Position numbers and translations under genes: made by a program. 64,000 nucleotides of DNA, taken from positions 1 through 64,000 of the forward strand of contig NZ_CAIWTY010000090.1 in assembly GCF_903915725.1 (NCBI RefSeq), read 5' to 3'. The notes under the pieces were generated by a model. The model was given only the letters and a program-made list of their open reading frames with translations, had not been told where the DNA came from and made no database searches. Each line of letters begins with the position of its first letter. Position 1 is the stretch's first letter. This document shows, one piece after another, positions 33,291 to 41,861 of the stretch. This DNA is from an uncultured Rhodopila sp. (GTDB taxonomy: Bacteria > Pseudomonadota > Alphaproteobacteria > Acetobacterales > Acetobacteraceae).

Positions 33291-34091
33291 TCAGGCAATC
33301 GCCGCCGGGCGGCGAGCAACCAGTGCGCTGCCCTCCAGCACCTCCAGAACATGGCCGTTTTTCACATACGGCGCGAGGGCGTCGCGAACCTCCAGGGCCA
33401 TGTCCTTGAGCCGCGATCCCGGCCGCCCCTGCCACGCCCGGCCATAGGACAAGGACCGGTCCACAATATGCTCGATGCTGGTCTGACGCTGTTCCAGCAC
33501 GGCAACCCGCTCCAAATGGCTGAACGGCGAGTCGAGCAGCACCGCCTCATGGTCTTTGTTGCGATGAGTCTGCTCCCGCGCCGGATCCTCCGCCCCGTAA
33601 TGATCCAGTATCGCCTGGAACGTCGCGTGCCAGGTATTGGCCGGCACGGGCGGATAGGATTCCTGGAACAAAGCGACCGCGCCGGTTGGTTCGATCAGCG
33701 TGTCCAATGCTTCCAGCGTGCGCGGACGATCCATCCAGTGAAAGGCGCGGCCGATGGTCACCAGATGCAGGCGGCCGAAGCGGGGGCCGAGGTCGTTGGA
33801 ACTGCCCTCGACAAACTCGATCTCGACCTCCGCCTTCTGCGCATTCCGCCGCGCCGCGTTCAGCATCGCCGGTTCCGGATCGACGCCGATGACCTTGTCC
33901 GCGAACGGATAGAAATCCAGCGCCAGAAACCCCGGCCCCGTACCAAGATCCAGCACTGTCTGCGATCCGTTCAACCCCACCAGATCGGCGACCCGCCGCG
34001 CCAGCAGCGGCGGGTAGGTTGGACGCCCGGTGGTGTAAAAATCGGCCAGCTCGGCGAAGCGGCCGGGAAACAGAACATCGGTTTGGGACAT
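33291..34091 (-). CDS. Class I SAM-dependent methyltransferase of the sulfonate operon
   Basis: 266 residues. Motif [16 protein letters not shown], acidic post-[12 protein letters not shown] and motif III region FHWMDRP are typical of Methyltransf_11/25 enzymes. [17 protein letters not shown] at the N-terminus is common in small-molecule methyltransferases. Its location between the dioxygenase and the ABC ATPase suggests it acts on a sulfur compound or product (inference). The ATG at 34091 opens the recognisable fold; a longer frame overlaps the dioxygenase gene. Confidence 0.82.
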   Translation of the reverse strand: MSQTDVLFPGRFAELADFYTTGRPTYPPLLARRVADLVGLNGSQTVLDLGTGPGFLALDFYPFADKVIGVDPEPAMLNAARRNAQKAEVEIEFVEGSSNDLGPRFGRLHLVTIGRAFHWMDRPRTLEALDTLIEPTGAVALFQESYPPVPANTWHATFQAILDHYGAEDPAREQTHRNKDHEAVLLDSPFSHLERVAVLEQRQTSIEHIVDRSLSYGRAWQGRPGSRLKDMALEVRDALAPYVKNGHVLEVLEGSALVARRPAAIA

Positions 34092-34104
34092 ATTATTTGA
34101 CCGT

Positions 34105-34932
34105 TCAGATCGGGCGATCGCCCTTGATGGTGACGCGGCTGCCGGAGCGCACCTGCGGGAAGTAATCCCACATGGCGATGTGCTGCACCGCGCGGTTGTC
34201 CCAGAACGCAACCGAATGCGGCTGCCAGCGGAACCTCACCTGGAAGGCCGGCTTCGTGCTGTGCTCGAACAGGAAATCCAGCACCGCGCGGCTTTCCTTT
34301 TCCGACAGTTCGTTGATATGCGTGGTGAAGCCCTCGTTGACGAACAACGCTTTGCGCTTCGTCACCGGATGGGTGCGCACCACCGGATGCACCGCCTGCG
34401 GAAACACCCGGTCACGGTCGTCGATGCCCAGGATCCGGTTGGTCCGGCGATACGACCGGTCGCCGGAATGAGTCGCCGTCAGGCCATCCAGGAATTCGCG
34501 GAACGCCGGGCTCAGCGCCTCATACGCCGCATATTGGCTGGCGAAAATCGTATCGCCTCCGGCGGGCGGAACGGTATGCAAGTACAGGATGCTGCCCAAA
34601 GGCGGCTCGATGTCGCAGGACACGTCGGAGTGCCAGCCCTCCCCGGCCACCCGCTTCGAACTGGCATCGGCATGGATTGGCAGGATTTCCGGATGCCCCT
34701 CCGGACCCGGCGTGTTCGGGTGGATATGCAGTTCCCCGAAATGCCGTCCCAACGTCTTCTGCTGATCCAGGCTGAGCTTCTGGTCCCGGAAGAACAGCAC
34801 CTGATGCTCCGCCAGCGCGGTGTGCAGGTCGTCCACCTGTTGGTTGCTGAGCGTAGAGGTCAAGTCGATATTCGATATCTCCGCCCCGAGGCGAGGGGTC
34901 ACTGGCTTGACCTGGATCGTGGCGTAGCTCAT
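34105..34932 (-). CDS. TauD/TfdA-family 2-oxoglutarate-dependent dioxygenase
   Basis: 275 residues, the usual length. The Fe(II) facial triad is His101 and Asp103 (WHSDVS) with His251 (QHIAMWDYFP), and arginines after it (Arg262, Arg266) fit 2-oxoglutarate binding. Members oxidise taurine, alkylsulfonates, alkyl sulfates or aryloxy acids. In this operon it should release sulfite from an imported organosulfur compound. LGAEISNIDL at the N-terminus is the family hallmark. It follows a binding-protein gene by 27 bases. Confidence 0.92.
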   Translation of the reverse strand: MSYATIQVKPVTPRLGAEISNIDLTSTLSNQQVDDLHTALAEHQVLFFRDQKLSLDQQKTLGRHFGELHIHPNTPGPEGHPEILPIHADASSKRVAGEGWHSDVSCDIEPPLGSILYLHTVPPAGGDTIFASQYAAYEALSPAFREFLDGLTATHSGDRSYRRTNRILGIDDRDRVFPQAVHPVVRTHPVTKRKALFVNEGFTTHINELSEKESRAVLDFLFEHSTKPAFQVRFRWQPHSVAFWDNRAVQHIAMWDYFPQVRSGSRVTIKGDRPI

Positions 34933-34959
34933 GCGTCGTATTCTCCCTTATACAATGAA

Positions 34960-35970
34960 TTATGTCAGAACGTCTTCGTAGACGCGGCTGGCGAATTTGT
35001 CCGCGTTCACGCCTGGCTTCATCACGCCGACGGATTTCAGGTCGTTGACGTAGAAGGCAATTTCCTTTTCGAAGTCGGTCTTCACCGGATGGTGCTCGCT
35101 GGTCACCGACCGCAGCATCACCGCAAGATCTGCCGCCCGCTGCTTCGGCGCATAGGGCGCGTAGATTTCGCCCGATTCCGCCGGGTTTTCGCTGACCCAC
35201 TGCGCGGCTTCCAGTATCGCCCGGGTCAGCGCCGCCGCCACCGGCTTGTCGCTGCGGATCAGGCTGCCGCGGAGGCCCAGCACGCAACACGCGAGATTCT
35301 CGTAGCCGTTCTCGAGGTTATTGGCGAACTCGATAAGCCCGTTGTCGCGCTTGAGGATGAACGCCAGCGGATCGCCGGTGCTGAGCGCATCGATCTCGCC
35401 CTTCTTCACCGCCATCCCCAGCAATTCAGGCGGATACTGCTTCCACTCCACGTCCTTGACCGGGTCGATGCCCTTCTTCAACAAGACGATCGAGAAGAAG
35501 TTCTTGTCCACGCCGTTGATGTCGCCGACGCCGAGGCGTTTCCCGCGCAGATCACCCAGGCCCTTCAACCCGGACTCCGGTGCGGCCAGCACATGCATGC
35601 AGCCGCCATGCGTGCCGGCGGTCAGCTTGACGTCGAAGCCCTGCTCCATCGGCTTCAGCCAGCGCAGCGCCATGCCGATTCCGGCATCGGCTTTGCCGGT
35701 CGAGATCGCTTCCAGCAGCAGGTCGGTCGATCCCGCCCAGTTGACGAATTCCACGTCCAAATTGTGCTTCTTGAAGAAGCCCTTCTTGTCCGCCACCGGC
35801 ACCGCGATATGGCACAGTGCGGTCGGCATCCAGGCGAGGTTCAGCTTGCGGGGCGGTCCTTCCAGCGGCGGCACCGGCGGCTCGCCGGCAAACGCCCGGG
35901 AGCCCAGGCCAAGTGCCGCAGCCGAACCAAGCAGCCGCCGCCGGGAAATGGTGACGTTCGATCGCGACAT
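34960..35970 (-). CDS. SsuA/NMT1-like substrate-binding protein with Tat signal
   Basis: 336 residues. The N-terminus SRRRLLGSAAALGLGSRAFA is a twin-arginine (Tat) signal, so export is likely in the folded state. KLNLAWMPTALCHIAVPVADKKG and NLDVEFVNWAGSTDLLLEAI show the NMT1/SsuA fold. GGAGG lies 6 bases before the ATG at 35970, which fixes the start. It is the second of three binding proteins in this operon and probably widens the substrate range. Confidence 0.88.
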   Translation of the reverse strand: MSRSNVTISRRRLLGSAAALGLGSRAFAGEPPVPPLEGPPRKLNLAWMPTALCHIAVPVADKKGFFKKHNLDVEFVNWAGSTDLLLEAISTGKADAGIGMALRWLKPMEQGFDVKLTAGTHGGCMHVLAAPESGLKGLGDLRGKRLGVGDINGVDKNFFSIVLLKKGIDPVKDVEWKQYPPELLGMAVKKGEIDALSTGDPLAFILKRDNGLIEFANNLENGYENLACCVLGLRGSLIRSDKPVAAALTRAILEAAQWVSENPAESGEIYAPYAPKQRAADLAVMLRSVTSEHHPVKTDFEKEIAFYVNDLKSVGVMKPGVNADKFASRVYEDVLT

Positions 35971-36040
35971 GCCATGCCTCCGGTGGACCAATAGACCGTC
36001 ACACGTCCCAGTGGCGTGAGTCAACATCCTTGTACGATAC

Positions 36041-36976
36041 CTATACGTTGAACGAGGCATCGAACCCCGCCGACGCGTCGTAGCGATTGGGCAAAACGCC
36101 CTCCCGCGCATAAAGATCCACCGTGTGCTGTTGATCCGCGATCATCTGCGCGTCGATCGGCACCGGTGCAAACCCCCGTGCGTTCAGCGTTTCGCGAGAC
36201 ACCTCGTACGGCACACCGGTTTCGTTCGCCCAGGCCGCGGCATAGGCATCCACGTTCGCCAGCCCCCAGATCATCGCCACCCGCAGCCGCCGGACGAAGG
36301 TCTTCAGCAGATCACGCTTTTCGGCGATCGCCCGTTCGGTGGCAACGTAATAGCTCAACCCGCTCATGAGGCCCTGGCCGTCGAGCAGGATGCGAGCCTT
36401 GTCCTGCGCTACCGCCAGGTAGACGTATTGGCTCCAGGTGGACCACGCATCGATCGCGCCAGACACGAACGCCGCCTTGGCATCGGCCGGCGAGAGAAAC
36501 ACCAGGCGGATATCGGAAGGCGACAGACCGGCGCGTTCGCGGGCCGCAACGACGAGGTAATGCCCAACCGATCCCCGTCCGGTGCCGATACTGCGCCCTT
36601 GCATGTCGGCAAAGTTCCGCGCGGTGGATTTCGCCGGCACCAGCAGCGCCGTGCTGGAACCGGAGGACCGCGTCGCGGCGATGATCTTGGCACGCACCCC
36701 GGCCGCGCGGGCGAAGGCAAACGGTGCGTCGCCGACTCCGCCGCAGTCGATTGCTCCGGCGTTCAACGCCTCCAGCAACGGCGCGGCGGCGGCGAAGATG
36801 CTCCACTCGATCGGGATTTCGGCGTCGTCCAGCAGGCCGGCGGCAGCCATAAGAGATCGAGTGCCGCCCTTCTGGTCGCCCAGACGCAGCACCGGCGACG
36901 CGCGGGCGGGCCGTAAAATCGCGGCCGAAACGCCGAGTGCCGCAAGGCGGCGCCGGGTGGGGAACGCGAGGGTCAT
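36041..36976 (-). CDS. SsuA/NMT1-like substrate-binding protein, first gene of the sulfonate operon
   Basis: 311 residues. The N-terminus FPTRRRLAALGVSAAILRPARA resembles a Tat or Sec signal with three arginines. VLRLGDQKGGTRSLMAAAG and ALNAGAIDCGGVGDAPFAFA follow the SsuA pattern, with GAIDAWSTWSQYVYLA later. An in-frame TTG precedes the ATG by two codons. It is divergent from the flavin monooxygenase, with a shared AT-rich control region. Confidence 0.88.
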   Translation of the reverse strand: MTLAFPTRRRLAALGVSAAILRPARASPVLRLGDQKGGTRSLMAAAGLLDDAEIPIEWSIFAAAAPLLEALNAGAIDCGGVGDAPFAFARAAGVRAKIIAATRSSGSSTALLVPAKSTARNFADMQGRSIGTGRGSVGHYLVVAARERAGLSPSDIRLVFLSPADAKAAFVSGAIDAWSTWSQYVYLAVAQDKARILLDGQGLMSGLSYYVATERAIAEKRDLLKTFVRRLRVAMIWGLANVDAYAAAWANETGVPYEVSRETLNARGFAPVPIDAQMIADQQHTVDLYAREGVLPNRYDASAGFDASFNV

Positions 36977-36998
36977 GGCCAATCCATTGTGATATATC

Positions 36999-37034
36999 GT
37001 GGAACGTATATTTACATCATATCATATAGTGGAA
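36999..37034. promoter_or_regulatory. Direct repeats GTGGAA spaced 30 bp in the divergent control region
   Basis: GTGGAA occurs at 36999-37004 and 37029-37034, each within an AT-rich ATATnGTGGAA context. The 30-bp spacing puts both copies on the same helix face. They lie between the divergent sulfonate operon and monooxygenase, where a sulfur regulator could bind both. The binding protein is unknown. Confidence 0.4.
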
Positions 37035-37038
37035 TATT
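37011..37038 (+). promoter_or_regulatory. Candidate sigma-70 promoter for the flavin monooxygenase
   Basis: TTTACA (37011-37016) is followed after 16 bases by AATATT (37033-37038). The start would be near 37045, about 36 bases before the gene. It overlaps the second GTGGAA repeat. Confidence 0.4.
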
Positions 37039-37080
37039 GTCCGGCACAATCCGCCGCCTAACCGCCAAAGGGATACAGAC

Positions 37081-38496
37081 ATGGCCGATCCGGACGCCAC
37101 TGCCGTCGATGCGCTTCGCCTCATCGGCCCCGATCCGCAGAACTGGGTGCCGGAACGAGCCGGGCTCGATCATAATGTGGTTCTGGTGGGGGGCGGACAG
37201 ACCGGTTCGGCGCTGGCGTTTGCGTTGCGCCGCGCCGGCATCGGCAAGGTTTCGGTGATCGATGCCGCGGAGGACGAATCCCGGGCCGGCGTCTGGCTGA
37301 CCGCGGCCCGGATGAACCTGCTGCGCACTCCGAAATCGCTGGCCGGCCCGGAGCTCGGCGTCCCGGCGCTAAGCTTCCAGTCCTGGTATGAGGCACGCCA
37401 CGGGCAGGAAGCCTACACCGCGATCGACCGTATTCCGCGCCTGCTGTGGGCCGAATACCTGAGCTGGTACCGGCATTTCCTGAAAATTCCCGTACGCTAC
37501 CGCACTAAACTGTTGCGCATCGAACCGGCGGAGGGGCGGTTCCGCCTGCATCTGGAGATCAAAGGTCAGCCGGCGATCGAAACCACGCGGAAGATCGTGC
37601 TCGCCACCGGCTTCACCGGCAACGGCGGTCCGTATGTGCCGCCGGTCCTGGCAGCCCTGCCGCGGACCGTGCTGGCGCATACCCAGGATCAAATCGATTT
37701 CGCCGCGCTCCGCGGCAGGACCGTCGCCGTCGTCGGGGCCGCCGCCGCGGCGTTCGATGCTGCCGGCATGGCGCTGGAGAACGGTGCCGCCGCGGTGCAT
37801 CTGTTTGCCCGGCGCCCGGATATTGCGTCCGTGCCGATAACCCGGGTTCGCGGGTATCCGGGAGCGTATGACAATTATCGGCAATTGCCGGATGCGATTC
37901 GCTGGCACCAGGCAATCCGCTTCCGCCGCGCCGGCTCGACCCCGACCATCGATGCGATCCAGCGGGCGGTGGCTTTCCCGAATTTTCATCTGCACCTCGC
38001 CGCACCCTGGCACGATGCCCGGACCGAGGGGGCTGAGGTCGTCGCGTACGCCGCCGACGGTACGTTCCATTTTGATTTCGTCATCGCCGGCACCGGGTAC
38101 TTCGTCGACCCCGGGGCGCGGCCGGAGATCGCCGGCTTCGCGGACAAGATCCTGTTGTGGCGCGACCGCTATGCGCCGCCTGCGGACGAACAGGACGGAT
38201 TCCTCGGCAGTCATCCCTATCTCGGTGAGGCGCACGAATACCTGGAGAAAATCCCCGGCGAGGCGCCGTATCTGCGCGACATCCATGTCCACAATCCGGC
38301 CGGCTTCGTCAGCTTCGGGCTGCCCATCGGCGATGTGCCGAGCATGCGGCGGGACATCCCGCTGGTGGCGGCCCGGATCAGCCGGGATTTGTTTCTGGCC
38401 GATATCGACAGCCATGAACAGCGGATCACCGGGACGATCGCTGCAGACTTCCCGGAGGAGATCTATGGTTCGGCGGTTTGGAAGGCGGCGTCCTGA
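37081..38496 (+). CDS. Flavin-dependent monooxygenase-like FAD/NAD(P)-binding protein
   Basis: 471 residues. The FAD-binding motif is VVLVGGGQTGSALAFALRRAG (about 33-53). A second dinucleotide site, TVAVVGAAAAAFDAAGMAL (about 217-235), keeps GxAxxA rather than GxGxxS/G. FVIAGTGYFVDPGARPE is the ATGY-type motif of the family. It resembles flavin-containing or lysine/ornithine N-monooxygenase-like proteins. Its divergent placement next to sulfonate genes suggests oxidation of an organosulfur or amine compound (inference). Confidence 0.82.
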   Translation: MADPDATAVDALRLIGPDPQNWVPERAGLDHNVVLVGGGQTGSALAFALRRAGIGKVSVIDAAEDESRAGVWLTAARMNLLRTPKSLAGPELGVPALSFQSWYEARHGQEAYTAIDRIPRLLWAEYLSWYRHFLKIPVRYRTKLLRIEPAEGRFRLHLEIKGQPAIETTRKIVLATGFTGNGGPYVPPVLAALPRTVLAHTQDQIDFAALRGRTVAVVGAAAAAFDAAGMALENGAAAVHLFARRPDIASVPITRVRGYPGAYDNYRQLPDAIRWHQAIRFRRAGSTPTIDAIQRAVAFPNFHLHLAAPWHDARTEGAEVVAYAADGTFHFDFVIAGTGYFVDPGARPEIAGFADKILLWRDRYAPPADEQDGFLGSHPYLGEAHEYLEKIPGEAPYLRDIHVHNPAGFVSFGLPIGDVPSMRRDIPLVAARISRDLFLADIDSHEQRITGTIAADFPEEIYGSAVWKAAS

Positions 38497-39170
38497 GAAT
38501 GGGAGCGAGATCCTGCACCTCGGGAGCGAGCGTCGGGTCCTGAGCTAGCGGTTGTTAAGGACGCCTGCGCGCTTTGGAGCCTTGTTCGCCGCGTCAGACT
38601 CATGAGCGGCAAAGGATCGATGTTCGACCGGCGGCTCAACGGCAGTCCCACGCTCAGGTCGAGGGCATATTGCCGAACGACGCGGTCAAATTCGTGCATC
38701 CGGCCTCCCGCGCCAGCGCGACGCCGCTTCCCGCCGACGGCGCGCTGCAACGCCCGATGTTCGGGATACAAATGTCGAAAAGCGATTTCTGAGAGGTGAA
38801 CAGGTAAACCCCGGGCGACCCGAGACGACGATCAGAACGGTCAGGCGGTGTCATTGTCCGAGGACCGGCCGTATCCCGCTTGGGGTAGAACCTGGGCGTC
38901 TCGTCCCCGCCGACGGCCGATCCGACAATCATCCGGTGCGTCTGTGGCGCCGGTTCGATCGCCACCCATCCGAACGGCTGACCCCGGGGTTGGTTTCATA
39001 AGCGACGAAATACTTTTTTAGTCGATGTGATTACAATATGATAGGGATCTGGGGACGGTTTCGGCTTAGGCCGCGCCATATTGAGTCCCGATCAGCCGGT
39101 AAGACCGCTGCGCGGCTGCACCGGGCTGTTTTGAAGCCCTATGGGCATCGCGACGGAAGTATCATCGGTT
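38497..39170. other. Non-coding 674-bp gap between the sulfur and Tad regions
   Basis: I find no recognisable gene. Small open frames on both strands have no ribosome-binding site or known domain. An AT-rich stretch at 38998-39045, including six consecutive Ts at 39013-39018, lies about 130 bases before the next gene and probably contains its promoter. Confidence 0.45.
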
Positions 39171-40661
39171 ATGCGCATACTCATTTTCGACCAGGATTCC
39201 ACTCCGGGCGGCCTCGCGGCCCAGTTAGCCAAGCTGATGCACGTGGAGGCGACGGCGGTCGCGGACGAAGAGTCATTCTGGAAACTGTTGCGCAACGAAC
39301 GACCCCGGGTCCTGGTGCTGGATCTGGAACTCGGAGCCACCGACGGCGTCGAGCAATTGCGGCTGCTGGCGGAGGCGCACTATCCGGGAGCAGTGATCCT
39401 CACGAGCGTGCATGGCGCACGGCTGCTGTCGACCGTGCGCCTGTTCGGCGAAAGTCTCGGCCTGAACATCGTATCCACGCTCGAAAAGCCTTTACATATG
39501 CCGGCGCTGGAAATGCTGTTCGCCGGTCTCCAGGCCGCCTCCCGGGTGTTGTCGGCGGAGCAACTCCGGACGGCGATCGGCAACCACGAGATGTGCCTTG
39601 ATTTCCAGCCTATCGTCTCGATGTCGCCAAGGTCTCTGAAAAAGCTGGAGGCTCTGATACGCTGGGACCATCCCAGCGCGGGATTGATCCTACCGGGCAG
39701 TTTCCTCGCGATTGCGGAAGGCGACACCGCCACGATAGACGCTTTGGCGGACTGGTCCATCGGGGCTGCGATCAAGGCCTATCAGGTTTTGTCCGAGCTT
39801 GGCCTCAGCGTGCCGATCGCCGTGAACCTGTCCGCGCCCAATCTGCACGACCGGACATTGCCGGACCGGTTGCAGCAGCGTCTGCGGGCGGGCGGCATGC
39901 CACCGGACCATCTGTGCCTCGAGTTCAGCGAGACGGCGGCCTTCAAGGATGTCACCCTGACCATGGACATCATGAACCGGCTGCAGATCAAGCGTATCCG
40001 CCTTTCGATCGATAATTTCGGGACGGGCTATTCGTCGCTCCGGTTGCTCCGGCAGATGCCGTTTTCGGAGATTAAAATCGACCGGTCATTTGTCAACGAA
40101 ATGACGACGTCGAGGGACTCGCTGGCGATCGTCAAATCCCTCATCGGCCTCGCCGCCAATATGGGGGTTGGCTGCGTGGCTGAAGGTGTCGAGAACCGCG
40201 AAACCGCCGATGCGCTCGAACGGATAGGACCCTGCGATCTGCAGGGATTCTGGATCGCCCGGCCGATGTCGGTGGAGGCGGTGCCGACATGGCTGGCGAA
40301 CTGGATGCGGTCCGGTTCGGCCGGCGCGACTCTTCGCCACGACAGCCCGTTGCGGGCCGCGAAGTCGCAGCAGCCTTCGCCGGTTGTGCGCGCGGCAGGC
40401 GCTTCCTCCGCGGCAGGCGGGTGCGTACGCCTGTCGCCTCGCCAGATAGACGTGATGCGGTTGCTGTCGGAGGGCCGGTCGGTCAAGGAGATCGCGCGAC
40501 AGCTTAATCTCGGCATTGGTACCGTGAAGGTTCATCTGTCGTCCGCGTATTCGGCGCTGGGCGCCCACAACCGTGTCGAAGCCGTACGGCGCGCCGAGCC
40601 GGTGCTTCATCAGGCCGCTGGCGGAGCTGGCACCGAACGCATGGCCTCGCTTGACTGCTAA
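39171..40661 (+). CDS. REC-EAL-LuxR fusion regulator
   Basis: 496 residues. The receiver (1-120) has phospho-acceptor Asp51 (LVLDLELG) and Lys106. The EAL domain (about 130-375) has EALIRWDHP (Glu160), the E-x-x-E motif EFSET (251-255), KIDRSF (Lys302, Asp304), AEGVE (Glu338) and Gln358. The usual DDFGTGYSSL reads DNFGTGYSSL, so one of two metal-binding aspartates is Asn282. The C-terminal LuxR helix-turn-helix (about 420-475, LSPRQIDVMRLLSEG and VKEIARQLNLGIGTVKVHLS) binds DNA. The protein could couple cyclic-di-GMP sensing or breakdown to transcription. It lies upstream of the pilus genes. Confidence 0.9.
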   Translation: MRILIFDQDSTPGGLAAQLAKLMHVEATAVADEESFWKLLRNERPRVLVLDLELGATDGVEQLRLLAEAHYPGAVILTSVHGARLLSTVRLFGESLGLNIVSTLEKPLHMPALEMLFAGLQAASRVLSAEQLRTAIGNHEMCLDFQPIVSMSPRSLKKLEALIRWDHPSAGLILPGSFLAIAEGDTATIDALADWSIGAAIKAYQVLSELGLSVPIAVNLSAPNLHDRTLPDRLQQRLRAGGMPPDHLCLEFSETAAFKDVTLTMDIMNRLQIKRIRLSIDNFGTGYSSLRLLRQMPFSEIKIDRSFVNEMTTSRDSLAIVKSLIGLAANMGVGCVAEGVENRETADALERIGPCDLQGFWIARPMSVEAVPTWLANWMRSGSAGATLRHDSPLRAAKSQQPSPVVRAAGASSAAGGCVRLSPRQIDVMRLLSEGRSVKEIARQLNLGIGTVKVHLSSAYSALGAHNRVEAVRRAEPVLHQAAGGAGTERMASLDC

Positions 40662-40986
40662 CTTACGTTTTGGCCGGGGTCGGGTAGACGGGCATGAATG
40701 TAACCGTTTAGCGGTTTGGGGCCCGTCTCATTCTCTTTTCGGGCCCCGCCGGCCCGGGACGGCCTTCTGGCGTTCGAGCGGCCGGTCTAAACCGCCGCCT
40801 TCGTTCCTGACGACGCGGGGCACGGTCTTGGCGTTGAATATTGCGGATCGTATTAGGCCAAGAGTCCGAATGGATAGCTGGTAACAAATGTGCAATTATT
40901 CCCTTGTTGCGCTACCGGGGCCTCGCTTCTTTACCAAGCCTCGGTTGTCGCACGGAAGTTCTTCGAAAGAAGAAATGGAGAGTGTC
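40662..40986. other. 325-bp upstream region of the Tad pilin gene
   Basis: No gene is visible. GC-rich hairpins at 40720-40765 follow the regulator and could end its transcript. An AT-richer part from 40825 onward contains the likely flp promoter and a leader of about 120 bases. Confidence 0.4.
40828..40856 (+). promoter_or_regulatory. Candidate promoter of the Tad pilin gene
   Basis: TTGGCG (40828-40833) and TATTAG (40851-40856) are separated by exactly 17 bases. Transcription would start near 40863. The match is moderate. A sigma-54-like reading of the same sequence fails because its GG-to-GC spacing is one base too long. Confidence 0.4.
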
Positions 40987-41184
40987 ATGTTCAAATCAGT
41001 GAAACGCATTCGCGCCTTTTGGTCCGACCGGAGTGGTGTAACGGCGGTCGAGTATGGTCTGATCGCCGCTATCATGGCAGCGGTCATCGTTGGTGTTATG
41101 GCCACGTTGAGCGGGGGCCTCACTACGTCGTTTGGTAGCATAAGCGGCACCCTCTCGTCACCAGCACCGAAGACGGGGACGTAA
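40987..41184 (+). CDS. flp: Flp/Fap-type major pilin
   Basis: 65 residues. The prepilin cleavage site lies in DRSG-VTAVEYGLIAA: Gly17, then Glu22 and Tyr23 at the +5 and +6 positions required for Flp pilins. A hydrophobic helix (about 24-42) follows and then a short Gly/Ser-rich tail. GGAGA lies 5 bases before the ATG. It polymerises into the adhesive Tad pilus after processing by the peptidase encoded next. A strong RNA hairpin separates it from the assembly genes. Confidence 0.93.
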   Translation: MFKSVKRIRAFWSDRSGVTAVEYGLIAAIMAAVIVGVMATLSGGLTTSFGSISGTLSSPAPKTGT

Positions 41185-41214
41185 TTGACGAGGCGGAACT
41201 AGCCTGAGGCGGTC

Positions 41215-41291
41215 GATCGGAGTTGTGTCGGATCTATTGCGGAGGACCAAATTCCCCTTTGGCCGACGCCGGGATCCGACCAACTCCGATC
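41215..41291 (+). other. Long RNA hairpin between the pilin gene and the assembly operon
   Basis: A 20-base arm (41215-41234) pairs with a 19-base arm (41273-41291), with a single bulged base; arm cores are GATCGGAGTTG and CAACTCCGATC. The 38-base loop contains a nested hairpin, CCAAA (41247-41251) with TTTGG (41258-41262). It probably stabilises the 3' end of flp mRNA or limits read-through, so that pilin outnumbers the assembly proteins. Confidence 0.6.
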
Positions 41292-41330
41292 CGCGTTTCG
41301 ATTAGAATCTGATTCAGAAAAGAACTGGTC

Positions 41331-41855
41331 ATGTCCACTACGGCACTTGTCCAGATCATCACGATCTTGGTGCCAGCCACCGGAATTCTCCTGCTCCTGG
41401 CCGCCGCATTGCAAGATATTGCAACCAGGACGATTCCGAACGGCCTCGTGGTCGGCGTCGCCGGGATCGGCTTCATCCGGCAGATTGTCGAAGGCAGCGC
41501 GCTGCCGGGTCTGCTGGCCTTCGCCGTCGTTCTGATCGCCGCCATCCTGTGCTGGCGAGGCGGCTTCATCGGCGGTGGCGATGCCAAGCTGCTTGCGGCG
41601 GCATCGCTGATGGTGTTCCCCGGCCAGGTCCTCGCGCTGATTCCGGCAATTGCCATCGGCGGCGGGCTGCTCAGTCTTCTTTATCTGATAGTAACGCCGC
41701 TCTGCACCAGCCGCCGGCCCGCGGCGAAATCCCGCGCGAGATGGCTGTTCGCCCGCATCCTCCGCGTAGAACGCCACCGCCTGCGTCACGGTATCACCCT
41801 GCCATACGCCGCGGCCATCGCGGCGGGGACGATCTTCGTGGTGTGGAGAGGCTGA
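41331..41855 (+). CDS. cpaA: Prepilin peptidase, A24 family (TadV/CpaA)
   Basis: 174 residues with about five membrane helices. The two catalytic aspartates of A24 peptidases are in ALQDIATRTIPN and FIGGGDAKLLAA. It cleaves Flp and the TadE-like pseudopilins in the inner membrane. The methylase domain of PilD is absent, as in other TadV proteins. It is followed after 6 bases by cpaB. Confidence 0.9.
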   Translation: MSTTALVQIITILVPATGILLLLAAALQDIATRTIPNGLVVGVAGIGFIRQIVEGSALPGLLAFAVVLIAAILCWRGGFIGGGDAKLLAAASLMVFPGQVLALIPAIAIGGGLLSLLYLIVTPLCTSRRPAAKSRARWLFARILRVERHRLRHGITLPYAAAIAAGTIFVVWRG

Positions 41856-41861
41856 TGCGCG

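Noticed and set aside
34180-35994. Long rightward open frame (604 codons) opposite the TauD and binding-protein genes
   Set aside because: Shadow of genuine leftward genes with intact motifs; no ribosome-binding site and no family match.
38463-38965. Two small leftward frames in the gap before the REC-EAL-LuxR gene
   Set aside because: No ribosome-binding site, no recognisable domain, and biased toward Arg and Ser as in random GC-rich frames.
40829-40845. Sigma-54-like TGGCGTT...TTGC before flp
   Set aside because: The GG-to-GC distance is one base longer than the -24/-12 spacing allows.
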